From: Bacteroidota bacterium
Lineage (GTDB): Bacteria; Bacteroidota; Bacteroidia; Chitinophagales; Chitinophagaceae
DNA: 64,000 nucleotides
Assembly (NCBI GenBank): GCA_018266775.1
Contig: JAFDZS010000007.1
Coordinates: forward strand, 186,001 to 250,000
Direction: 5' to 3'
Position 1 is the first letter of the stretch; each line of letters opens with the position of its first letter. The position numbers and the translations under genes are program-made. Shown piece by piece: positions 1-7,286 of the stretch. Below the pieces are notes generated by a model. That model was not told the DNA's origin and ran no database searches. It saw nothing but the letters and a program-made list of their open reading frames with translations.

Positions 1-679
1 CTTTACAATAAATAATTATACCAGCGTGGTCAAACAACTTTGCTTTTTCCCGTACTTTCTCCATCATACTGATAAAACCTTCGCTGTGCGCTTCGCCAAT
101 ATTGGTAAACACGCCAATATTGGGTTGTATCATTTTCTCCAGCTTTTCCATTTCGCCGGGTTGCGAAATTCCTGCTTCAAAAATACCGAGTGTATGCGAT
201 GGATTGATTTGCCAGATGCTTAACGGTACACCAATTTGTGAGTTATAACTTTTGGGGCTTCTTACAATATTATTATCGGGCTGCAGTAATTGGTGTAACC
301 ATTCTTTCACTATTGTTTTTCCGTTACTGCCGGTAATGCCAATCACCGGTAAAGCAAATTGTTTGCGGTGCCATGCCGTTAACTGCTGCAGTGCGGTTAA
401 AACATCTGCCACTGCAATAATATTGGCACCTTTATATGCGGCCGCTTCAAATGTGAAAGATTGTTGCACCACAAAATTCCGTACACCTTTCTGGTATAAC
501 TCTTTTATAAAAGCCTGGCCCTGGCGCCTCGGCCCGGGAATGGTAAAGAATATGGTAGTGGCCGGAAATAATAGTTTCCTGCTGTCTGTCAACAGGTGTT
601 CAACAGGTGCATCCGCGGCGCTTTCATTGATGAGTGTGCCGGAAATTATAGCTGCAATATGTTTGGATGTATACAACAC
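1..679 (-). CDS. murF: MurF-type ligase, N-terminal part (probably MurF/alanine racemase fusion), runs off the left edge
   Basis: Reading the minus strand from a GTG at 679 (or the adjacent TTG at 676) gives about 226 open codons to the window edge. No ATG is available because a stop lies three codons upstream. Near residues 29-36 it carries the 'LLTDSRKL' Mur-ligase start signature, at 117-122 the ATP-binding loop GSNGKT, then the 'SPKSYNSQIGVPLS' and 'FEAGISQPGEME' segments typical of MurF. The enzyme adds D-Ala-D-Ala to UDP-MurNAc-tripeptide in the cytoplasm. In Bacteroidota this N-terminal sequence type is usually fused to alanine racemase; that part would lie outside the window, so the fusion is inferred. 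It starts 29 nt after terC and may be the last gene of the gldF-gldG-terC unit. Confidence 0.88.
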   Translation of the reverse strand, partial: MLYTSKHIAAIISGTLINESAADAPVEHLLTDSRKLLFPATTIFFTIPGPRRQGQAFIKELYQKGVRNFVVQQSFTFEAAAYKGANIIAVADVLTALQQLTAWHRKQFALPVIGITGSNGKTIVKEWLHQLLQPDNNIVRSPKSYNSQIGVPLSIWQINPSHTLGIFEAGISQPGEMEKLEKMIQPNIGVFTNIGEAHSEGFISMMEKVREKAKLFDHAGIIIYCK

Positions 680-708
680 TGCATTTCATTGTAAAAAAAT
701 ATTAGCAA

Positions 709-1662
709 TTATTCGTTATCGGGTATTCCTTTACGTTTTACATCAATAGAATACACTATTGACCCACTGATGCAAACCACAATTACCGCCAGCGATACCC
801 AAACCGGTACATGTACCCAATGTTCCGCCAGCATTTTTACACCAATGAACAACAATACAATGGCAATGCCCTGCTGCAGGTAATCGAATTTGCTGGCTGC
901 ACCACGCAACACAAAAAACAGGCTGCGCAAACCCAGTACTGCAAATATATTGGAAGAATAGATCAATAATTTTTTTGTGGGATCCGGAATAATGGAAAAC
1001 ACAGCCGGTATGGAATCTACTGCAAATACAATATCGATCAGCCCCAGCATCACCACCACCATCGAGAGTTTGGTGAAGTATGCTTTTTTGTTTCGGGTAA
1101 TGATGAACCTGCCGTTCGGTTCCTCTGTTGTAGTACGCATGAATTTGTTCATGAAACGGAATGCCCAGTTTTCTTCAGGGTTAAACTCTTCCTCATCGCT
1201 GCTGGCAAACATCTTTATACCAGTATATACCAGGAAGGCGCCAAAAATATACATGACCCATTCCCATCGTGCCACGGTTGCGCTGCCCACCGCAATAAAC
1301 AATATTCTGAATACGATGGCCATTAAAATACCCAACAGTAAAACACGGGAGTAATTATTTTCTTTTACTTTAAAGAAATTGAAGATGATGATGAAAACAA
1401 AAATATTGTCGATAGACAGCGACCACTCCAGTAAATACGCCGAGATGTAAGAAATGGCATCGGCTTTTCCATGGCCTGCTTCATTTTCATACCAGATAAA
1501 AGCGCAAAAAGCCAGTGACAGTAATACCCAGAAAACTGTTTGCACCAACGCCTGCGTCATGCTGATGACATGATTTTTTTTACTCAACAGCCCCAGGTCC
1601 AGTATCAATGCTACAATAATCACAGCACCAAATACCAGGTATATCAACTGCGTTTTGTCCAT
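709..1662 (-). CDS. TerC/Alx family integral membrane protein
   Basis: 317 residues with about eight hydrophobic helices. The two family signatures are the acidic intramembrane motifs in 'LEWSLSIDNIFVF' (first half) and 'IDIVFAVDSIPAVFSI' (second half). Family members (TerC, Alx, MeeF/MeeY) export manganese or help load metal onto exported proteins; substrate here is not determinable. ATG start at 1662, only 6 nt after the gldG stop, so translation is probably coupled to the gldFG transcript. A cytoplasmic acidic loop (SSDEEEFNPEE) separates the halves. Confidence 0.9.
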   Translation of the reverse strand: MDKTQLIYLVFGAVIIVALILDLGLLSKKNHVISMTQALVQTVFWVLLSLAFCAFIWYENEAGHGKADAISYISAYLLEWSLSIDNIFVFIIIFNFFKVKENNYSRVLLLGILMAIVFRILFIAVGSATVARWEWVMYIFGAFLVYTGIKMFASSDEEEFNPEENWAFRFMNKFMRTTTEEPNGRFIITRNKKAYFTKLSMVVVMLGLIDIVFAVDSIPAVFSIIPDPTKKLLIYSSNIFAVLGLRSLFFVLRGAASKFDYLQQGIAIVLLFIGVKMLAEHWVHVPVWVSLAVIVVCISGSIVYSIDVKRKGIPDNE

Positions 1663-1668
1663 TACAAG

Positions 1669-3396
1669 TTATTTGGTGTATTTGGTTCTCCGCCTCCATT
1701 GGTACAATACCGCAAAAAGAAAAACAATCAATACAGGTACTGCAATGTTGATCAGTTGCCAGGTGGTTTTTCCGGAAGTGACTTTTTTACTGTCCAGCAG
1801 GCGCAGTGTATAATCTTTTGCCTTTGCTTCTTCCAGGCCGGATGAGTTGACTAAGTAATCCAGGCAGTTTTGTACAAAATCCCTGTTGGCAAACTGGTAA
1901 TTATATTGTGTGCCGGCGGTATAGCGGTTTACGCCCATCGGCATCGGCCCATCTTTGTCAATTGCATTCAATACCATATCCCCATCTCCCACTACAATAA
2001 TTTTATTATCGCGTAAACATTGCTGCTGAAAAATCCCGCCCACTGTTTTTAAAGAATCGTTCATTGCCTGCGGCAGCCTGTTGGTAAACATGGATTGAAA
2101 CTTACCTTCCAGCAAAACGGCTACAGGAATATTCGCTTTCTTAAATTTATCATCTTCCGGTGCATTCACATTTTCTTTTCCGCTGATTAATGCCGGCGTA
2201 CTGATGATGCGTGCATTGGACGATGAACTCAGCAGCACCGTTTTTTTTATGCCATCGGCTTCAACGGTATCAACAGAGTTCACAAACTGCCCCGATACCA
2301 AACCTAAATTCTTATTAATAACATGATTGGATTTTGTCTCAAACAAAGGAAAATAATTCCAGTGCAGGTATTCCATTTGCGCACTGCCATTGGTTACAAA
2401 GGGAAGGAAATCGCATTGGAGATCCATCACCAGGTCGGGGTTAATGCGCACACCATATTTAAATAGTAAATCATCCAGGTTCAGCCCGCGGTCGTAAGCC
2501 ACCACCTGGTTGCTCATACTTTTTAAACTGTCCAGCTCTGCATCCAGCTTATCAATAAACAAAAGCAGTTTTCCGCCATGCATTACAAATTGATCCAGCT
2601 TCAGTTTTTCCATATCTGTAAACTTCAGCGTGGGTTTTACTATAATTACCAATTTAAAAGTATCTGGTATTACCGGTTGTGTGTTCAGGTTAAAAGTTTT
2701 GAGGTCAAACTCTTTCTGTAAAACATTATTGGCAAGGTCATAACTTCTGTAATCGCCGGGTTCTCCATTACCGATAGAATAGGCGATCAATGGTTTTTCA
2801 GGATGCGTTAATTTGTAGATGGCATCGGCAAACCGGAACTCCATTAAGGCTTCTGCACTGTTCAGTTCAGCATAAGAAATTCGGCCATCAGCATTAGGTC
2901 CGCTGATTCCTTTCGCTTCAAACAAAACCACAGGCAGTGTATCCGTTTTATAATGTACCAGTGCTACAGGGTAAACGTACTGCTGCTGTTCACCCGATTT
3001 TATTTGTGCTTTGATATTGATTGGCGTTAAACCCGCAGCCGTCAGCCTGTCGCCCCAGGGTGTTGCACTGCCTGCCGCCACATCATCCGGACTGATAAAA
3101 TTGAATTGAAATTTATTACCGGCTACTTCTTTAAACTCACTTAAAATTTCATTACTGCTGTTGGCTAATTTTTTAAACCCGCTGGGTAAATCGCCTTTTA
3201 AGAATACATCTACCTGCACCGTTTCGTCTAAGCTTTTGAGTATTTTTTTGGTTGGTGTGGAGAGTGTAAATCTTCTTTCGTTGGTAAAATCAATGCGGGT
3301 ATGATATAGTGATGCCAGCCAATTAATGAGCACCAGTAACACAATAGTTACCGGCAGCCACAATTTACCTGACCATGATTTTTTCGATCCGCTCAT
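1669..3396 (-). CDS. gldG: Gliding-associated ABC transporter substrate-binding component GldG
   Basis: 575 residues. An N-terminal membrane helix (about residues 13-31) is followed by the segment 'RRFTLSTPTKKILKSL' typical of GldG/ABC_transp_aux proteins, a large periplasmic ABC-auxiliary domain, and a second helix near the C-terminus (about 545-565) ending in a basic tail. GldG works with the GldF permease and the GldA ATPase, needed for gliding and T9SS function in Flavobacterium johnsoniae. The ATG lies 1 nt after the gldF stop. gldA is not in this window, so the ATPase must be encoded elsewhere. Confidence 0.93.
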   Translation of the reverse strand: MSGSKKSWSGKLWLPVTIVLLVLINWLASLYHTRIDFTNERRFTLSTPTKKILKSLDETVQVDVFLKGDLPSGFKKLANSSNEILSEFKEVAGNKFQFNFISPDDVAAGSATPWGDRLTAAGLTPINIKAQIKSGEQQQYVYPVALVHYKTDTLPVVLFEAKGISGPNADGRISYAELNSAEALMEFRFADAIYKLTHPEKPLIAYSIGNGEPGDYRSYDLANNVLQKEFDLKTFNLNTQPVIPDTFKLVIIVKPTLKFTDMEKLKLDQFVMHGGKLLLFIDKLDAELDSLKSMSNQVVAYDRGLNLDDLLFKYGVRINPDLVMDLQCDFLPFVTNGSAQMEYLHWNYFPLFETKSNHVINKNLGLVSGQFVNSVDTVEADGIKKTVLLSSSSNARIISTPALISGKENVNAPEDDKFKKANIPVAVLLEGKFQSMFTNRLPQAMNDSLKTVGGIFQQQCLRDNKIIVVGDGDMVLNAIDKDGPMPMGVNRYTAGTQYNYQFANRDFVQNCLDYLVNSSGLEEAKAKDYTLRLLDSKKVTSGKTTWQLINIAVPVLIVFLFAVLYQWRRRTKYTK

Positions 3397-3397
3397 G

Positions 3398-4120
3398 CTA
3401 TTTTTTACGGAGATTTTTAACGGTGATCAACAGGAATAAATAAATAATGCTCAGGAAATACACCAGGTCGCGGCTGTCGAGCACACCCCTGCTGATGCTT
3501 CTGTAATGAAAATCGATACCCAGCATTTCCACATAATAATCCGGCCCATTCTCTAAAAAAGATAATTTACTCAGTGCATTAAAACCAAAGTATATAACCA
3601 GGCAGGCAAACACACTGATTAAAAAAGCCACCACAGCATTACTGGTAAAACCACTGCAACAAAGGCTGATGGCAGCAAATACTGCAGCCAGAAAAAATAA
3701 GCCAATATAACTACCCGTAATACCGCCGCTGTCGATTCCGCCCTGCGCACTTAATTTTTTTATGGTAACGATATAAATAAACGTGGGCACAATTACAAAA
3801 AGCAAAACGATTAATACCGACCAGTATTTTCCCAGCACAATCTGCCATCGGGTAAGCGGTTTGGTTTGCAGAATTTCGAATGTGCCGGTTTTAAATTCTT
3901 CCGACAGGCTGCGCATGGTTATGGCTGGTACCAGGAAGAGTAAGATCCAGGGTGCCAGTTCGAAAAATTTATCCAGCGTGGCATACCCATAATCGAACAG
4001 GTTACTGTCTTTCAGTACAAATAAAAACAACCCGTTGACTACCAGGAAAAGGATGATGGCAATATACCCGGTAAGGTTACTGAAAAATTGCTGCAGTTCT
4101 TTTTTACAAATGCTCCACAT
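3398..4120 (-). CDS. gldF: Gliding-associated ABC transporter permease GldF
   Basis: 240 residues, ABC-2 type permease with six predicted helices. It starts 'MWSICKKELQQFFSN' and carries the family loop 'TMRSLSEEFKTGTFEILQTKPLT' region between helices 2 and 3. First gene of the minus-strand unit gldF-gldG-terC-murF. A 464-nt gap upstream (4121-4584) should hold its promoter. Assigned as GldF rather than a generic ABC-2 permease because gldG follows directly. Confidence 0.92.
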   Translation of the reverse strand: MWSICKKELQQFFSNLTGYIAIILFLVVNGLFLFVLKDSNLFDYGYATLDKFFELAPWILLFLVPAITMRSLSEEFKTGTFEILQTKPLTRWQIVLGKYWSVLIVLLFVIVPTFIYIVTIKKLSAQGGIDSGGITGSYIGLFFLAAVFAAISLCCSGFTSNAVVAFLISVFACLVIYFGFNALSKLSFLENGPDYYVEMLGIDFHYRSISRGVLDSRDLVYFLSIIYLFLLITVKNLRKK

Positions 4121-4411
4121 GGGGGTTCAAAATTGCTGCAATTTACTATTTAACCGGTTAATTTACAGTGTTAAATTCTTCCACAGCTTTGTTTATTATG
4201 TTAGCAGCGGTAAAGAAAAGTTCGGGAAAAAAATATTTTTTCGGCTTTTACGCAGCGCTTTTAAAAAAGGCCTTGTCTTTCTCCCGGATATGCTGCTAAA
4301 CAACCGGCAGTTTTACTTGTACAAATTTTAAGGCCTGGGTTAAGTTATACAAACAATCGCTTTAAAATTTATAAAACACACCGAAAGTTGTTTGCCCAAA
4401 ACCAACTGCTG

Positions 4412-4442
4412 AAAAGTCCCCCGAAAACCGGGGGACTTTTTT
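4412..4442. terminator. Bidirectional rho-independent terminator
   Basis: A 12-bp perfect stem (arm AAAAGTCCCCCG) with a loop of about five nt is flanked by an A-run on one side and a T-run on the other. It lies upstream of gldF and downstream of iscA. Confidence 0.8.
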
Positions 4443-4523
4443 ATGGATTCATTCAATGAAACGCATCTATACAAAACAATCATAATATTCCACAAGGAAT
4501 TCAAATAACACCTTTATGAAAGC

Positions 4524-4552
4524 AAAAGCCCTCAACAATGTTGGGGGCTTAA
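4524..4552 (-). terminator. Terminator downstream of iscA
   Basis: Arms AAGCCCTCAACA and TGTTGGGGGCTT pair over 12 bp with one G-T. On the minus strand a TTTT stretch follows. It lies 33 nt after the iscA stop and fits termination of the isc operon. Confidence 0.7.
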
Positions 4553-4584
4553 TTATATATTACCGGAGCGAAGCTTGAGCTTCA

Positions 4585-4935
4585 CTATACTGCAAAACTT
4601 TCTCCACAACCGCAACTGCGGCTGGCATTAGGATTATTGAAGAAGAACCCTTTGCCATTTAACCCATCACTAAACTCCAGTTCAGTATTTACGAGGTATA
4701 AAAAACTCTTCAGGTCGCAAACCATTTTAATGCCTTTATCTTCAAAAGACTGGTCCATCGGTTTTACTTCGTTATCAAAATCCATTTTGTAACTCAGCCC
4801 GCTGCACCCACCGCCTACTACTCCAATTCTTAAAAAATAAGAAGGGTCCTCTGCAATGCCTGCTTCCTGCATCAGCGTAACCACTTTCTGTTTGGCTTTA
4901 TCACTGATGTATATTGAATTATCTGTCGCTACCAT
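4585..4935 (-). CDS. iscA: HesB/IscA-family iron-sulfur carrier
   Basis: 116 residues, A-type carrier fold. The three invariant cysteines are present: Cys44 in 'GGCSGLSY' and Cys108/Cys110 in 'SCGCGESF'. It accepts Fe-S clusters from the IscU scaffold and passes them to target proteins. Third gene of iscS-iscU-iscA, 60 nt after iscU. It could equally be named sufA or erpA; the operon favours IscA. Confidence 0.92.
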   Translation of the reverse strand: MVATDNSIYISDKAKQKVVTLMQEAGIAEDPSYFLRIGVVGGGCSGLSYKMDFDNEVKPMDQSFEDKGIKMVCDLKSFLYLVNTELEFSDGLNGKGFFFNNPNASRSCGCGESFAV

Positions 4936-4995
4936 ACAATTTTTAAATTTACATTCTCTTTAAAGCCCCTTCTTTGGAGGTGTTTGGAGAAGCGC

Positions 4996-5415
4996 TTAGT
5001 GAACTACGCTTTCATCGAATTTAATTGCTTCAAGGCCATTTTTAACACGGTAATCGTTGATAGCGGCTTTGATGGCATCTTCTGCCAAAACTGAACAGTG
5101 GATTTTTACCGGGGGAAGGTTTAATTCTTCCACGATATCCATATTATCAATTTTCAATGCTTCGTCAACGCTTTTACCTTTCAGCCATTCTGTGGCTAAA
5201 GAAGATGAAGCGATGGCTGAACCGCAACCAAAGGTTTTAAATTTAGCATCTGTAATTACGCCGGTAGCGTCATCAACCTGTATTTGCAGTCGCATAACAT
5301 CGCCGCATTCCGGTGCACCTACCAATCCTGTACCTACATTTTTACTTGCCTTATCCAGTGTGCCCACATTTTTGGGGTTCTGGTAGTGATCAATAACTTT
5401 TTCTGAATATGCCAT
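4996..5415 (-). CDS. iscU: Fe-S cluster assembly scaffold IscU
   Basis: 139 residues from the ATG at 5415 (MAYSEKVIDHY). A longer frame opens at 5454 but its extra 13 residues are unlike the family. Cluster ligands are all present: Cys37 (with Asp39), Cys64 and Cys107, plus the 'LPPVKIHCSVLAEDAI' region. In HscA-dependent systems the LPPVK motif is the chaperone contact; here it reads LPPVK although no hscA/hscB lies next to it. It builds clusters from IscS-derived sulfur. Confidence 0.94.
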   Translation of the reverse strand: MAYSEKVIDHYQNPKNVGTLDKASKNVGTGLVGAPECGDVMRLQIQVDDATGVITDAKFKTFGCGSAIASSSLATEWLKGKSVDEALKIDNMDIVEELNLPPVKIHCSVLAEDAIKAAINDYRVKNGLEAIKFDESVVH

Positions 5416-5436
5416 AAAAAAAATTTGAAAATGTTG

Positions 5437-5517
5437 CAATATGCAAATGTGCAAATCTGCATATCGGAAATATTCTTATTTATTCAACCGGCAAATTTGC
5501 ACCTTTGCCGATTTGCC
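5437..5517. repeat. Intergenic 'gcaaat' hairpin cluster between iscS and iscU
   Basis: The gap and the end of the iscU leader hold repeated gcaaat/atttgc words, including an ATGCA...TGCAT inverted pair near 5442-5463 and GGCAAAT...ATTTGCC at 5490-5517. These can form hairpins between the two reading frames. Function unknown; an mRNA processing or attenuation role is only a guess. Confidence 0.45.
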
Positions 5518-5522
5518 ATTTA

Positions 5523-6740
5523 TTAATGCGCTGCCCATTCAATTGTATTCAGGTCAATTCCTTCTTTATACATTTCCCAAAGCGGGCTCATTTCTCTTAA
5601 TTTATTTACGGTGTCTGTAATTGCTTTGATGGTATAATCAATTTCCTCTTTTGTAGTAAAGCGGCTCAACCCAAAACGAAGCGAACTGTGTGCCAGGTCA
5701 TCACCAAGCCCCAATGCTTTCAACACATAACTTGGTTCCAGTGATGCGGACGTACAGGCACTGCCACTGCTGAGGGCAATGTTCTTATTAAAGCCCATCA
5801 ATAAACCTTCGCCTTCCACATGTTTGAAAGAGATATTACATACATGCGGCAAACGGTGTTCACGGCTGCCATTTACATAAGACTCTTCAATTTTCAGCAA
5901 TTCTGTTTCCAGGTAATTCCTCAGTTCTGCAATGCGTTTGGTATCTTCTTCCATCTGCAAACGACAAACTTCACAGGCTTTACCAAATCCAACAATTCCC
6001 GGAACGTTTAAGGTACCGCTTCTCATGCCACGTTCATGACCGCCACCGTCCATCTGTGCGGTTACTTTTACCCTTGGATTTTTACGGCGTACATATAATG
6101 CACCCACACCTTTGGGGCCATACATTTTATGTGCACTGAACGCCATCAGGTCGATGCCATCTTTGTTTACATCTACAGGAATTTTTCCCACTGCCTGCGT
6201 ACCATCCGTAAACAGCAGTACACCATGCTTACGTGCAATAGTGCTGAGTTCTTTTATCGGCATCACCGTACCGATTTCATTATTGGCATACATGATGGCA
6301 ATTAAAATAGTGGTAGGCTTTATTGCTGCTTCCAGTTCTTTCAAATCTATCAAACCATCAGGCTGTACCTGCAGGTAAGTTACTTCCCCACCCAACTTTT
6401 CGATGTGTTTACAGGTATCCAGTACCGCTTTATGTTCTGTTACTGCGGTGATGATATGATTGCCTTTGCTGGCATACATTTCAAAAACACCTTTCAGTGC
6501 CAGGTTATCACTTTCTGTTGCGCCGCTGGTGAAGATGACTTCTTTTGGATCGGCACCAATCAGTTTGGCCACCTGTTCACGGGCATAATCCACTGCTTCT
6601 TCAGCTTCCCATCCAAAGGGATGGTTGCGGCTGGCCGCATTACCAAAATGCTGTGAAAAATAAGGCAGCATAGTTTCCAGTACAACAGGGTCAACTGGTG
6701 TAGTGGCATTATTGTCGAGATAAATAGGCAACTTCAGCAT
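5523..6740 (-). CDS. iscS: Cysteine desulfurase IscS
   Basis: 405 residues, fold-type I PLP enzyme releasing sulfur from L-cysteine as an enzyme persulfide. PLP lysine is Lys205 in '[12 protein letters not shown]', and the catalytic cysteine is Cys329 in the group I/IscS loop '[17 protein letters not shown]'. Length matches IscS (about 404) and exceeds SufS loops. First gene of the isc operon, with no iscR, hscB, hscA or fdx neighbours, so this is a reduced isc operon. Confidence 0.95.
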   Translation of the reverse strand: MLKLPIYLDNNATTPVDPVVLETMLPYFSQHFGNAASRNHPFGWEAEEAVDYAREQVAKLIGADPKEVIFTSGATESDNLALKGVFEMYASKGNHIITAVTEHKAVLDTCKHIEKLGGEVTYLQVQPDGLIDLKELEAAIKPTTILIAIMYANNEIGTVMPIKELSTIARKHGVLLFTDGTQAVGKIPVDVNKDGIDLMAFSAHKMYGPKGVGALYVRRKNPRVKVTAQMDGGGHERGMRSGTLNVPGIVGFGKACEVCRLQMEEDTKRIAELRNYLETELLKIEESYVNGSREHRLPHVCNISFKHVEGEGLLMGFNKNIALSSGSACTSASLEPSYVLKALGLGDDLAHSSLRFGLSRFTTKEEIDYTIKAITDTVNKLREMSPLWEMYKEGIDLNTIEWAAH

Positions 6741-6775
6741 AAAATCAATCCTTTTAGTTTCTGTTCGTAATAACG

Positions 6776-6783
6776 CAAATTTA
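6776..6783 (-). promoter_or_regulatory. Putative iscS promoter -7 element
   Basis: On the minus strand TAAATTTG matches the Bacteroidota -7 consensus TAnnTTTG, followed by CGTTATTAC. It lies 36 nt before the iscS ATG. The same TAAATTTG-nGTTATTAC layout occurs before nadE (41283-41290). No perfectly spaced -33 TTTG was found. Confidence 0.5.
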
Positions 6784-6873
6784 CTGCAAAAGGTTCTATT
6801 TTAGTGATGCAAACACCGGGCAGGGGTTCAATTTACCGATTTCGTAAACCGGTGTGCATAAACCGCAAATAAT

Positions 6874-7275
6874 ATGCTTAAACCAGAACACATCGGGATT
6901 GCTGTAAAAGAATTAAACACCTCCATCCCATTGTTTGAAAAATTACTGAATACACCCTGTTACAAGACGGAAATGGTGGCATCTGAAAAAGTAAACACTG
7001 CTTTTTTTATGGCAGGCAATACCAAAGTGGAATTGCTGGAAAGCACTGACCCTAATGGTGTTATTGCAAAATTTATTGCCAATAAAGGTGAAGGAATGCA
7101 CCACATAGCCTTTTCAGTTGATAATATTTACGCTGAAATGGACCGCCTCAAAAATGAAGGTTTTATTTTACTGAATGAGACCCCCAAAGAAGGCGCTGAC
7201 AATAAACTGATTTGTTTTTTGCACCCCAAAAGCACCAATGGGGTTTTAGTAGAATTGTGTATGGATAAAAAATAA
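6874..7275 (+). CDS. mce: Methylmalonyl-CoA epimerase
   Basis: 133 residues, vicinal-oxygen-chelate (glyoxalase) fold made of two beta-alpha-beta-beta-beta modules. It begins 'MLKPEHIGIAV', with metal-ligand type His6, 'GEGMHHIAFSVDNI' and a C-terminal 'VLVELC' glutamate. Converts (R)- and (S)-methylmalonyl-CoA in propionate/succinate interconversion. Divergent from iscS. The following sensor kinase starts 11 nt after the stop, so the two may share a transcript. Confidence 0.9.
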   Translation: MLKPEHIGIAVKELNTSIPLFEKLLNTPCYKTEMVASEKVNTAFFMAGNTKVELLESTDPNGVIAKFIANKGEGMHHIAFSVDNIYAEMDRLKNEGFILLNETPKEGADNKLICFLHPKSTNGVLVELCMDKK

Positions 7276-7286
7276 CCAGCCCAACT

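Larger units (their letters stand above)
4121..4584. other. Intergenic region upstream of gldF, no gene seen
   Basis: 464 nt without a convincing reading frame. It holds two strong hairpins (4412-4442 and 4526-4550). An 8-bp inverted repeat (TTAGCAGC near 4200, GCTGCTAA near 4292) brackets an A/T-rich core. The gldF promoter is expected in 4121-4400. I saw no RNase P, tmRNA or SRP RNA signature. Confidence 0.6.

Noticed and set aside
252..749. Plus-strand frame over the murF start
   Set aside because: The minus strand codes a clear MurF N-terminus with the GSNGKT loop; the plus frame is its shadow and looks cysteine- and alanine-rich.
4121..4584. RNase P RNA, tmRNA or SRP RNA in the long gap
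   Set aside because: None of the conserved core words of these RNAs was found, and the A/T-rich sequence does not fit.
5437..5520. CRISPR-like repeats between iscS and iscU
   Set aside because: Short gcaaat words at irregular spacing with no spacers or cas genes; they are hairpin-type intergenic repeats.
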